Shown piece after piece: positions 1-7,010 of a stretch of 64,000 bases of DNA (its first letter is position 1; the number at the start of each line of letters is the position of its first letter). Below the pieces are notes generated by a model. It had not been told where the DNA came from, made no database searches, and saw only the letters and a list, made by a program, of their open reading frames with translations. A program made the position numbers and the translations under genes. This DNA comes from Corynebacterium deserti GIMN1.010 (GTDB lineage Bacteria; Actinomycetota; Actinomycetes; Mycobacteriales; Mycobacteriaceae): the NCBI RefSeq assembly GCF_001277995.1, contig NZ_CP009220.1, positions 1,054,001 through 1,118,000 of the forward strand, read 5' to 3'.

Positions 1-401
1 AAGCAACCCAAGTTGCCATCAATGGTCGCCTCGGCATCGTCTTGGGATCAGCCGTAGAAGCAGCACTTATTTCCTTCGCCGTGGGCACGGCGGTGCTGTA
101 TATTTTGCTTGTCCTCACCCGCACACCATGGCGAGGAATCTACAACGCAGCTGGGGAAAAGAACCCGTGGTGGATGTGGACCGGCGGGATCATCGGCGCC
201 ACGGTGATTTTCAGCAACGCGTTTTTAGCGCCGATTATTGGCACAGGAGTCACCGTGGTGGTCATGCTGCTCGGCATGATGCTGGCGAGCTTGCTTATCG
301 ACGCCTCCGGCTTCCTCAACAGCCCGCGCCGTACCATTTACCCAGCTCAGATCATTGGTCTAATTGTCATTATCGCTGGTGTGGCACTGATTAGGCTCTA
401 A
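1..401 (+). CDS. DMT-family membrane protein (YdcZ/DUF606-like), 5' truncated
   Basis: The frame is open from the first bases of the window and continues upstream without a stop, so the true start lies outside; about 132 codons are visible. The visible part begins ATQVAINGRLG and contains AALISF, typical of the repeat of YdcZ/DUF606 proteins, a branch of the drug/metabolite transporter superfamily. Four hydrophobic segments follow in the visible part. A TTG at 42 could be read as a start, but the family-like residues before it argue that it is internal. Substrate unknown. It converges with the metallo-hydrolase gene, with only 10 bases between the stop codons. Confidence 0.75.
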   Translation, partial: ATQVAINGRLGIVLGSAVEAALISFAVGTAVLYILLVLTRTPWRGIYNAAGEKNPWWMWTGGIIGATVIFSNAFLAPIIGTGVTVVVMLLGMMLASLLIDASGFLNSPRRTIYPAQIIGLIVIIAGVALIRL

Positions 402-411
402 ATCCTTTGCG

Positions 412-1023
412 TTAGAGTTCCACGCTTTCGCCTTCTTGAAGTGGCACATATTCCGAACCGTATTCCTCAGCCAACAGCGTGAGGAACTTCTTGTTGATGG
501 CCAGACCTCGTTCATTGACAATGCCATCATGGATGCCCACAAAGCGTTTGGGCGGGAACTTCTTCAAAAACGCTTCCACATCGAGCATTTTCACCCACGG
601 GCCATTGACCGGCACAAGGGCGAGTTCAACACCTTTCAATGGCTGAAACGCGTCGCCCGGGTGCAACACCTTACCGTTGATCAGATAGCCAACATTTTCT
701 GGAATCGGCTGCGCTTTGGTGAGCATCGCGTGCTCTGAGCCCAAAACCTCGACGGTCATTGACCCAACAGTGAAGTTTCTGCTGTGCGCAACCACATGGC
801 ATTCCACCGGAATGGAGTGAGCAACAGATTTTGGCGCGTAAATGTCCATCCCACGTTTCAAAATGGAAGGATCTACGTGATCTGCGTGATTATGGGTGAA
901 CAAAATGGTAGCGTCCGTGAGATCAGGAGCACCGAAAGAACCTGGATCAATGATGAGCCTGGTGCCCTCGTGCTCGATCTCAACACACGCATGAATGTGT
1001 CGAGTGATTTTCATATGTCCCAT
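412..1023 (-). CDS. Metallo-beta-lactamase-fold hydrolase
   Basis: 203 aa. The metal-binding signature HNHADH is present at about residues 44-49, preceded by the strand/turn LIIDPGSFG usual in this fold; a later GD (HPGDAF) and a C-terminal GIHDG supply further predicted metal ligands. The family includes UPF0173-type hydrolases of unknown substrate. Two in-frame ATGs lie at 1023 and 1014; the ribosome-binding evidence does not clearly separate them. It is followed on the same strand (upstream in transcription) by the YjbR gene with about 10 bases between, so the two are probably co-transcribed. Confidence 0.75.
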   Translation of the reverse strand: MGHMKITRHIHACVEIEHEGTRLIIDPGSFGAPDLTDATILFTHNHADHVDPSILKRGMDIYAPKSVAHSIPVECHVVAHSRNFTVGSMTVEVLGSEHAMLTKAQPIPENVGYLINGKVLHPGDAFQPLKGVELALVPVNGPWVKMLDVEAFLKKFPPKRFVGIHDGIVNERGLAINKKFLTLLAEEYGSEYVPLQEGESVEL

Positions 1024-1033
1024 TGTGCGCTTT

Positions 1034-1378
1034 TTAGGGACGCTTGGACTTGGGCAGGCTGGACACTACTAGGTGGTAAGAGGTTTCAACCAATCCTACT
1101 ACCAGGTCTTCGGTGATACGTTCGCCGTTACGGATGGAGATCCAGTGGATTTTGTTCATGTGGTACCCAGGTGTGATGGAGGGGAAACTGGATCGTAGTG
1201 ACGCACCAATTTCTGGGTCTGCCTTGAGGGTGATGATGGGTTCTCCCTCGTGCATGGAAATGTATAGAAACATTTTTCCCCGGATTTTGAACACCTCAGT
1301 TTCCGGGCCAAAAGGGTACTCTTTGGTGGCCTGGACAAGGGATAACGCGTGTTCGCGGCCGACGTGATGAAGGTCCAT
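1034..1378 (-). CDS. MmcQ/YjbR family protein (DUF419-type)
   Basis: 114 aa. The sequence carries the family hallmarks: FKIRGKMFLYIS in the first half, ITLKADPEIG in the middle and PGYHMNKIHWISI toward the end; these are characteristic of the small YjbR/CyaY-like fold proteins thought to bind DNA or other ligands. The start ATG at 1378 has GGAG five bases upstream. It lies 12 bases downstream of lplA and 10 bases upstream of the metallo-hydrolase, suggesting one transcript of three genes. No biochemical role is established for the family. Confidence 0.75.
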   Translation of the reverse strand: MDLHHVGREHALSLVQATKEYPFGPETEVFKIRGKMFLYISMHEGEPIITLKADPEIGASLRSSFPSITPGYHMNKIHWISIRNGERITEDLVVGLVETSYHLVVSSLPKSKRP

Positions 1379-1390
1379 GGTGCTCCACTA

Positions 1391-2458
1391 TCAGGGGACG
1401 CGCTTTGTCCACGCTTCGGTGGCGTATTTTTCGGACACAAGCTTATGTGCTGCGTCGAGGTCGGCGTGGGTAAGCTCTGTTTCAATCGCGCCGTAGCGCG
1501 TCGCAAAAACCTTTTTCAGGGTCTCGATAATCTGCTCACGTGTCGCGCCGGTCTGGCGCCACAGGGGATCAACGCGCTTCTTCGCGCTACGCAGACCCTT
1601 GTCCGAGATTTTGACTTTGCCGATGCGCAGCACCTGAGTCATCATGTCGGCGTCGATGTCATAAGACATGGTCACGTGGTGCAATACGGCACCATGCCGG
1701 CGCTTTTGCGCTGCACCGCCGATCTTGCCACCGGTTGAGGTGATGTCATTGATTGGCACGTACCATGCATCAACGCCGTGTTCTTTGAGCGCGGCGAGAA
1801 CCCAGCGATCGAGGTACTCATAGGACTGCTCATAACTTAAGCCAGCTACCAAGGAGTCCGGCGCGTACAGGGAGTACGTAATACAGTTGCCGCCCTCCAT
1901 GAACATGGCGCCGCCGCCAGACATACGGCGCACTACGGTCACCCCATGCTTTTCGACGCCTTCTTCGTCCAGTTCATTTACGTACGACTGGAAACTTCCG
2001 ATCACTGTTGCACGGTCGTCCCAATCCCAAATTCGCATGGTGGGGCCACGTTGACCGGAGGCAACCTGCTCTAACAGCAGCTCGTCAAGCGCGACATTCA
2101 TCGGCGTTGGTAGAACTCCGGGGTGGAGGATTTCCCATTCAAAATCTGTAAAGTCTCTCGCTCCAGTGACTGCTCGACGCACTGCCAACGCAATATCTGC
2201 GGTGCTGAAGCCATGCAGCGATACATCGTCAAAGGATTCAAGTGCGGCATCCATCTTTGCTTGAAGTTGATCGGCAGAATCGCCGACGGACGCCCCCTGT
2301 AGTGCATGGCCCAGGGCGAAGAAAGCCTCATCTGGTTCAATGAAGAAGTCTCCGGAGATTTTCACGTTGGTGATGGTATCGAGCTCTGATTCAACATCTA
2401 CGACAACAAGTTTTCCGCCGGGGACTTTTACTTCAAAGTGGTTGTTCATGGCACCCAC
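1391..2458 (-). CDS. lplA: Lipoate-protein ligase with N-terminal accessory domain
   Basis: 355 aa. Residues about 100-355 form the BPL/LplA catalytic fold: RRMSGGGAMF is the RRxSGGGxV-type lipoyl-AMP binding motif, and GGKIGGAAQ contains the catalytic lysine of GGKI(S/G)G. The first ~90 residues (FEVKVPGGKLVVVD, VKISGDFFIEPDEA) look like the accessory domain that in E. coli LplA is C-terminal and in archaea is a separate LplB protein; here it comes first. The enzyme attaches free lipoate to E2 subunits and GcvH, which matters for the 2-oxoglutarate dehydrogenase complex whose E1 (odhA) is in this window. Start chosen at 2458; an ATG three codons in (2449) is possible. Confidence 0.85.
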   Translation of the reverse strand: MGAMNNHFEVKVPGGKLVVVDVESELDTITNVKISGDFFIEPDEAFFALGHALQGASVGDSADQLQAKMDAALESFDDVSLHGFSTADIALAVRRAVTGARDFTDFEWEILHPGVLPTPMNVALDELLLEQVASGQRGPTMRIWDWDDRATVIGSFQSYVNELDEEGVEKHGVTVVRRMSGGGAMFMEGGNCITYSLYAPDSLVAGLSYEQSYEYLDRWVLAALKEHGVDAWYVPINDITSTGGKIGGAAQKRRHGAVLHHVTMSYDIDADMMTQVLRIGKVKISDKGLRSAKKRVDPLWRQTGATREQIIETLKKVFATRYGAIETELTHADLDAAHKLVSEKYATEAWTKRVP

Positions 2459-2499
2459 AGTAGTGAAAATCGCGCTCTGTTACGTAAACGATAAATGGT

Positions 2500-2505
2500 T
2501 ATACT
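2500..2505 (+). promoter_or_regulatory. Candidate -10 element (TATACT) for the VOC gene
   Basis: TATACT lies about 50 bases upstream of the start codon at 2556 and matches the actinobacterial sigma-A -10 consensus. No convincing -35 is seen. Position is consistent with a short untranslated leader. Confidence 0.4.
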
Positions 2506-2555
2506 GGCGCGTGAACCTTGCAGATCCTTTTCACACCAATTTAGGGAGCCCCCTT

Positions 2556-2972
2556 ATGGCCGGCACGATCTCAACCTACGTCACTTTTAACGGATATACT
2601 GCAGAAGTTTTGAAACACTGGCAAGACGTCTTTGGTGGTGAACTCAATCTGCTTACCTACGGCCAAACTCAGATGGATCCAAGCGCTATGCCGTTTGAAC
2701 CACCAGCAGATTCCTTGGCACACGGGGTGCTAGCCACGCCCGGTGGCCTCATTTCTGGTGGTGACTCCATAGATGGGGAATACCCCATTCGTGACACTGC
2801 GTATTCGATGCTCTACAACGCTGAATCTGTTGAGGATGCACAAGAAAAGATTGCCAAGCTTGTCGACGCCGGCGGTGAGGAAACCATGAAGTTTGAAACC
2901 GCTCCTTGGGGTGGTTCCTACGGCCAGGTTTTTGATAAATACGGCGTGATGTGGAGCTTCTCTGCGGAATAG
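2556..2972 (+). CDS. VOC/glyoxalase-fold protein (PhnB-like)
   Basis: 138 aa. The start ATG at 2556 is chosen because AGGGAG lies seven to eight bases before it and the protein then begins with the canonical ISTYVTFNGYTAEVLKHWQDVFGGEL; the frame is open further upstream without family similarity. The pattern (Y-x-F-x-G-xAEAxxFWxxVFGG, WGxxYGQVxDKYGVxW near the C-terminus) is that of PhnB/3-demethylubiquinone-like VOC proteins, which are dimeric metal-binding or resistance-type proteins. Specific substrate unknown. It is divergent from lplA and convergent with pcaK, separated from the latter by a strong hairpin. Confidence 0.75.
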   Translation: MAGTISTYVTFNGYTAEVLKHWQDVFGGELNLLTYGQTQMDPSAMPFEPPADSLAHGVLATPGGLISGGDSIDGEYPIRDTAYSMLYNAESVEDAQEKIAKLVDAGGEETMKFETAPWGGSYGQVFDKYGVMWSFSAE

Positions 2973-2987
2973 CCACACTCCAAAAGC

Positions 2988-3030
2988 AAGAAGTCGGTAC
3001 AGATCCACAACGGATCTGTACCGACTTCTT
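2988..3030. terminator. Bidirectional terminator between VOC gene and pcaK
   Basis: Perfect 19-bp inverted repeat (arms 2988-3006 and 3012-3030) with a 5-base loop. The outer ends are A-rich on the left and T-rich on the right (CTTCTTT / CTTCTTGCTTTTG on the other strand), and it lies between two convergent genes. Confidence 0.85.
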
Positions 3031-3046
3031 TGAGGTCGTACTTGAA

Positions 3047-4336
3047 TTACGCGTCGCGGTTTCTCAAGGTCTTTGAGAAGGAGAAGATCAACGCCCCGAG
3101 AACGCCAACGGCAGCGAAGGCGAAGAATCCCCATGGGTACGCGAGGTTTGCGCCAACCAGCAGCCCGCCGAGCAAGGGGCCGGAAATCGCACCAAGGCGA
3201 CCAATGCCTGCGGAGAATCCCATGGCAGTTGCGCGCATCTTTGCTGGGTGGTTTTCACCGACGAAGGCGTAGATGAGAACCTGGGAGCTGAACACGAAAA
3301 CGCCGGTGAGCAGGACGATGCCGTACAGACCAACCAGTGGCATGCGCACTGCAAGCAAAGCCAAGAACACTGCAGACAACAGGAACCATGTGAGAGCTGT
3401 TTTACGAGGGGAATGCTTATCGGCAACCTGGCCTGCGATGTAAAGGCCAATTACAGCACCAATGTTGAGGACCATGAGGAAGCCGAGGGAATTGCCCAAG
3501 TCGTAGTCTGCTTGACGCATGATCTGTGGCAGCCAGGTGTTGAGGCCGTAGACCAGGAGCAGACCCATGAATGAAGTGCCCCAGATTGCGAGGGTGTTAC
3601 GTTGGAAGGATGGCTTGAACAGGGACGCAAGAGACGAGGAGTCTTCGAGTTCTTTCTCATGATCGCGATCCAGATCATCTTCCAAGGTAAGTCCGTAGGC
3701 TGCTGCGATCTCTTCTGCTTCCTTGGTGCGACCACTGACCTTCAAATACTGAGGAGATTCAGGAAGGAAGAAGTAGAGCAAGGGCAGCAGGAACAAACCT
3801 GGGATGGCACCTGCGATGAACATCGCATGCCAACCGGAGCCTTCGATGAGGAACATGCCGAGTAGTGCGGTGGCCACGGCGCCGACGTGGTAGCCGGTCA
3901 TCAAGGTGGTAGACGCGGAGCCCGCTTTAGAGCCGGGGCGGAACTCCGTCACCATCGCGATGGCGGTGGGAAGGGCGCCACCAAGACCGACGCCTGCGAG
4001 GAATCGCCAAAGGCTAAACAGTGGGATATTGGTGGTAAAGCCCAAAAGTAGGGTAAATACTGAGAACACGGCTACCGAGAACAGCATGACGCGGCGGCGA
4101 CCTAGTCGGTCGGTGAGGAAGCCGATAGTCAAGGCACCGATGGTCATGCCGATGAGGCCAATGGTGGAAATCTGTGTTGCCTGACCTGCGGTCAAATGCC
4201 ATTCAGGATCTTCCAGCATGGCAGGGATGGTGGCACCTAGGACGACCAAATCAAAACCGTCAAGAACGATGGCAAACCACAAGAGGGCGACTACGACGCC
4301 GACATTCTTGGTTGCAGTTGGGGTAGTGGTAGACAT
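3047..4336 (-). CDS. pcaK: MFS aromatic-acid:H+ symporter (4-hydroxybenzoate/protocatechuate type)
   Basis: 429 aa with 12 predicted membrane segments. The N-terminal LDGFDLVVLGATIPAM motif is diagnostic of the aromatic acid:H+ symporter (AAHS) family, whose first-helix aspartate (DGFD) is essential in PcaK. The MFS loop 2-3 motif appears as GFLTDRLGRRRVM near residue 80. It follows pobA by six bases, so both should be one operon: uptake of 4-hydroxybenzoate and its hydroxylation. The family also transports protocatechuate, benzoate and vanillate; the pobA linkage favours 4-hydroxybenzoate/protocatechuate. Confidence 0.88.
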   Translation of the reverse strand: MSTTTPTATKNVGVVVALLWFAIVLDGFDLVVLGATIPAMLEDPEWHLTAGQATQISTIGLIGMTIGALTIGFLTDRLGRRRVMLFSVAVFSVFTLLLGFTTNIPLFSLWRFLAGVGLGGALPTAIAMVTEFRPGSKAGSASTTLMTGYHVGAVATALLGMFLIEGSGWHAMFIAGAIPGLFLLPLLYFFLPESPQYLKVSGRTKEAEEIAAAYGLTLEDDLDRDHEKELEDSSSLASLFKPSFQRNTLAIWGTSFMGLLLVYGLNTWLPQIMRQADYDLGNSLGFLMVLNIGAVIGLYIAGQVADKHSPRKTALTWFLLSAVFLALLAVRMPLVGLYGIVLLTGVFVFSSQVLIYAFVGENHPAKMRATAMGFSAGIGRLGAISGPLLGGLLVGANLAYPWGFFAFAAVGVLGALIFSFSKTLRNRDA

Positions 4337-4342
4337 TGTTTC

Positions 4343-5530
4343 CTAAACCTCGAATCGTGGTAGATCGCGTCCAACGTACTGTTCAGCAAGGTAGCGCTGG
4401 CCGGATTGGGATTCTAAAACGGAGCGCAATTCTGCGAATCGACGCTGGGTGGCAAAGTGACTTTCGCCTGGTACCGCGTGCAGCATGGAGCTCATCCAGT
4501 AGGAGAAGTGTTGAGCTTTCCAGATACGAGGTACTGCCAGGGATGTGTAGCTATCCAGCAGGCCGGTGTCCTTCTTTTTCAGGGCACGCACGATGCCTGG
4601 TGCAAGAACGGACACGTCCGCAACTGCCAGGTTGAGTCCCTTTGCACCGGTGGGAGGCACGGTGTGGGCGGCGTCGCCAGCTAAGAAAAGGCGCCCCTTT
4701 TGCATGGGCTCGGTTACTGCCGAGCGGAATCGTAGAACTGCCTTGTCAAAGATGCGTCCCTCAGAGACAGTGATGCCAGGTGAGTCCGCACGCAGGTGCA
4801 GTTGCTCCCAGATTCGGTCATCGGACCACATATCTGGGGTGTCTTCTGGATCGCACTGCAGGTAGTAGCGCTGGATCTCGTCGGTGCGGGTGGAGATTAG
4901 TGCAAAGCCCTCAGGGTGGGTTGCGTAGATGAGCTCTTTTTGGGTCTTGGGTGCTTCCACCAAGATGCCAAACCACGCGTAAGGGTATTCATGGCGGGCA
5001 CGCACGCCACTATCTTCGGTGATCAGCTTGCGGTAAGGGGAGTTTGATCCATCCGCTGCGATGACGTAATCAGCTGTAATGGTGGTGGAGCTGCCGTCGG
5101 CCTCGGTGTAGGTGACTTTCGCGCGGTCGCCTTCGTAATCTTCGACGGAATCCACCGTGGTGCTAAAAAGTAATTCACCACCGTCTTCAATGCGCTTGGC
5201 AATGAAGTCTTTGAGGTACTCATGCTGTGGGTAGATGGCGACCTTGTGTCCGGTCAGTTCCGTGAGTGGAATGCGGGTGCGCTCATTGTTGATGGAAATG
5301 TCGATCGCTTCGTCGTGATCGGCTTCCAGTTCCATGCGCGCACCGACGCCGGTTTCACGCATGAGGTTAAGGGTTCCTTGTTCGAGGATGCCTGCGCGAA
5401 CAGTTTCTTCGACTTCTTTGCGGGTGCGCGCTTCAAAAACAATGGACTCCACTCCTTGCAGAAGCAGGAGGTGGGCCAAGGTGAGTCCGGCGGGTCCGGC
5501 ACCAATAATTGCGACTGGTACGTGATTCAT
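4343..5530 (-). CDS. pobA: 4-hydroxybenzoate 3-monooxygenase
   Basis: 395 aa, the normal length for PobA. Start ATG at 5530 is chosen because AAGGA precedes it at suitable spacing and the FAD-binding GxGxxG (GAGPAG) then falls at residues 10-15; the frame is open further upstream without similarity. A DG-type motif (AADGSNSPYRK) is near residue 155 and the second FAD motif GDAAHTVPPTGAKGLN near 283. The flavoenzyme converts 4-hydroxybenzoate plus NAD(P)H and O2 to protocatechuate, which enters the beta-ketoadipate pathway. The neighbouring transporter pcaK supports the assignment. No regulator gene is adjacent within the window. Confidence 0.93.
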   Translation of the reverse strand: MNHVPVAIIGAGPAGLTLAHLLLLQGVESIVFEARTRKEVEETVRAGILEQGTLNLMRETGVGARMELEADHDEAIDISINNERTRIPLTELTGHKVAIYPQHEYLKDFIAKRIEDGGELLFSTTVDSVEDYEGDRAKVTYTEADGSSTTITADYVIAADGSNSPYRKLITEDSGVRARHEYPYAWFGILVEAPKTQKELIYATHPEGFALISTRTDEIQRYYLQCDPEDTPDMWSDDRIWEQLHLRADSPGITVSEGRIFDKAVLRFRSAVTEPMQKGRLFLAGDAAHTVPPTGAKGLNLAVADVSVLAPGIVRALKKKDTGLLDSYTSLAVPRIWKAQHFSYWMSSMLHAVPGESHFATQRRFAELRSVLESQSGQRYLAEQYVGRDLPRFEV

Positions 5531-5821
5531 GGGATGTCCTTCCATTTTTCCACTGATGGTGAAGCACGGTAAGTAGCCGTCTATCAGTGACGTAGGCCTC
5601 AATCTAAGATAATGTGCACTCCATGACAACCTGTTCGCATAACGAACGCTCAATTAGACGAGCGTAAAGTCATAGCCTGCATGAATCCGACCATATCTTC
5701 CCGATAAGGGTGTACCTAGGGGTGTGGTTCAGGGGATTGGCTCAAAACGAAGCGCCTCAAATTATCCGGATAGAAACTTTCTTATTAAAAATGGAGGGAA
5801 AATACAGAAAACCTCGATACC
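5531..5821. other. Intergenic region upstream of pobA and the small ORFs
   Basis: About 290 bases without a convincing long gene. It must hold the pobA promoter (minus strand). The stretch just before 5800 contains ATGGAGGG, which could act as a start or as a ribosome-binding site for the small reading frames described next. No clear operator was recognised. Confidence 0.4.
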
Positions 5822-5926
5822 GTGCCCGATACCCAAGAAACTGGAAATCCTCTCATCTACGGGTTCGCGACCCTTGCAGCATCACCACTCATCATTTTCT
5901 TACTGACGATGTTGAAGGCAGATTAA
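5822..5926 (+). CDS. Possible 34-aa single-pass membrane peptide
   Basis: A GTG at 5822 opens a 34-codon frame ending TAA at 5924-5926. It encodes one clear membrane helix (GFATLAASPLIIFLLTML) with a short acidic N-terminus and KAD at the end. In-frame sequence before the GTG (NTENLDT) reads naturally back to about 5801 but has no start codon; the ATG at 5791 would enter this frame only if one A of the AAAA run at 5799-5802 were missing. So it is either a GTG-started miniprotein with a distant Shine-Dalgarno, or a one-base frameshifted copy of a slightly longer one. Its stop is two bases before the next small gene. Low certainty. Confidence 0.35.
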   Translation: MPDTQETGNPLIYGFATLAASPLIIFLLTMLKAD

Positions 5927-5928
5927 TC

Positions 5929-6189
5929 ATGAAGAAACGACTTCTCACCACCGCAATGGCACGAGCGACACCAGCATTGGCAACCGCACTGACTACAACC
6001 ATGATGATGATTGCTCCGCAGGCAGGCGCACAGGAAGTAGCTTCATCGGCATTGATGTCAGTGCAAGGCTCGATAGAATCCGCACAATGGACACAGCAAT
6101 TACCTGAGACCATCGCAGGCCCATTGAGCTTGCTCTTTATGGCTCCAGTTCTGCTGTCCACGGCGATCGTCATTGGGCTCGGAACGTAA
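5929..6189 (+). CDS. Small putative secreted/membrane protein of unknown function
   Basis: 86 aa from ATG 5929, with GAAGG about 11 bases upstream. The N-terminus MKKRLL followed by an Ala/Thr-rich hydrophobic run and APQAGAQE looks like a signal peptide with a cleavage site after AGA (about residue 35). The short mature part ends in a second hydrophobic stretch (GPLSLLFMAPVLLSTAIVIGLG) that would anchor or insert it in a membrane. I do not recognise the family. It stands between pobA and the TPP riboswitch and directly follows the 34-codon frame, so the two could be co-expressed envelope miniproteins. The in-frame sequence upstream of 5929 does not look coding. Confidence 0.5.
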   Translation: MKKRLLTTAMARATPALATALTTTMMMIAPQAGAQEVASSALMSVQGSIESAQWTQQLPETIAGPLSLLFMAPVLLSTAIVIGLGT

Positions 6190-6292
6190 ACGGGAACTTA
6201 AAGGTGGGAACCCAATCTTGGTACCTAAATCCACCCAATAGTAGGTTTTCTTGCACCTGTGCGTTAATGTGGTCACGTACTTAAATTTCATA

Positions 6293-6380
6293 ACACGGGT
6301 GCTCGGTGAAAATCCGGGCTGAGATGTGGCCAAGCCACGACCGTTGAACCTGATCCGGATAATGCCGGCGATAGGGAGGA
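6293..6380 (+). ncRNA. TPP riboswitch (THI element)
   Basis: The sequence contains the conserved TPP aptamer blocks: ACGGGTGC at the 5' side, GCTGAGAT around 6318-6325, and ACCTGATCCGGATAATGCC followed by GGCGATAGGGAGG at the 3' side. The 3' strand of helix P1 overlaps the GGGAGGA Shine-Dalgarno (6374-6380) of ykoE, whose ATG is at 6385, so thiamine pyrophosphate binding would be expected to block translation initiation of the transporter operon directly. No separate intrinsic terminator is seen between aptamer and gene, which supports translational control. Confidence 0.92.
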
Positions 6381-6384
6381 CACC

Positions 6385-7008
6385 ATGGCTAATGTCGCCA
6401 TGCCACAAACACGTACCCACATTTTTGCCCAGAAGTGGCGAGTCATTGACATTGTCATCGCAGCCGTCCTCGGCGTAGCCTGCGGACTCATCTTCGTCGT
6501 GTGGAATTCCATCGGCTACGCCTGGACCACAGCCTTCGATGCACTCACCCCGGGCCTTGGTGGCATTGCCATCGGAATTTGGCTGCTCGGAGGTGTGCTC
6601 GGCGGATTGGTCATTAGAAAACCAGGTGCAGCACTCTTCGTTGAAGTCGTCGCCGCGTGCGTCTCTGCGGCGTTGGCCTCACAATTTGGCATCGCCACCA
6701 TCTACTCTGGCCTAGCACAAGGCTTAGGCGCAGAACTCATTTTCGTGCTCTTACTCTACCGCCGCTACACCTTGGGAACCACCATGCTTGCAGGTATGGG
6801 CGCAGGTGTCGGCGCGATCATCTTAGAGCTCTTCTTCTACGGCAACCTGGCTAAGACCCTGTCGTTTAACATCATTTATTCCGCAACGGTGCTGGTCTCT
6901 GGAGCAATTCTTGCAGGCATGCTCAGCTGGTTCTTAGTCCGCGCGCTCGCTCGCACGGGGGCTTTGGATCGCTTTGCTGCTGGCCGTGAACTACGCCGCG
7001 AGATCTAG
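6385..7008 (+). CDS. ykoE: Thiamine/HMP ECF transporter, substrate-binding membrane component
   Basis: 207 aa, mostly hydrophobic with five to six predicted helices. It starts five bases after the Shine-Dalgarno embedded in the TPP riboswitch. The WRVIDIVIAAVLGVACGLIF start and the gene order (membrane protein, double ATPase, CbiQ-like permease) match YkoE-YkoD-YkoC, the putative hydroxymethylpyrimidine/thiamine energy-coupling-factor transporter of Bacillus and actinobacteria. YkoE is the substrate-capture subunit. The riboswitch indicates that the imported compound is thiamine or a precursor. The stop is two bases before ykoD. Confidence 0.88.
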   Translation: MANVAMPQTRTHIFAQKWRVIDIVIAAVLGVACGLIFVVWNSIGYAWTTAFDALTPGLGGIAIGIWLLGGVLGGLVIRKPGAALFVEVVAACVSAALASQFGIATIYSGLAQGLGAELIFVLLLYRRYTLGTTMLAGMGAGVGAIILELFFYGNLAKTLSFNIIYSATVLVSGAILAGMLSWFLVRALARTGALDRFAAGRELRREI

Positions 7009-7010
7009 CC

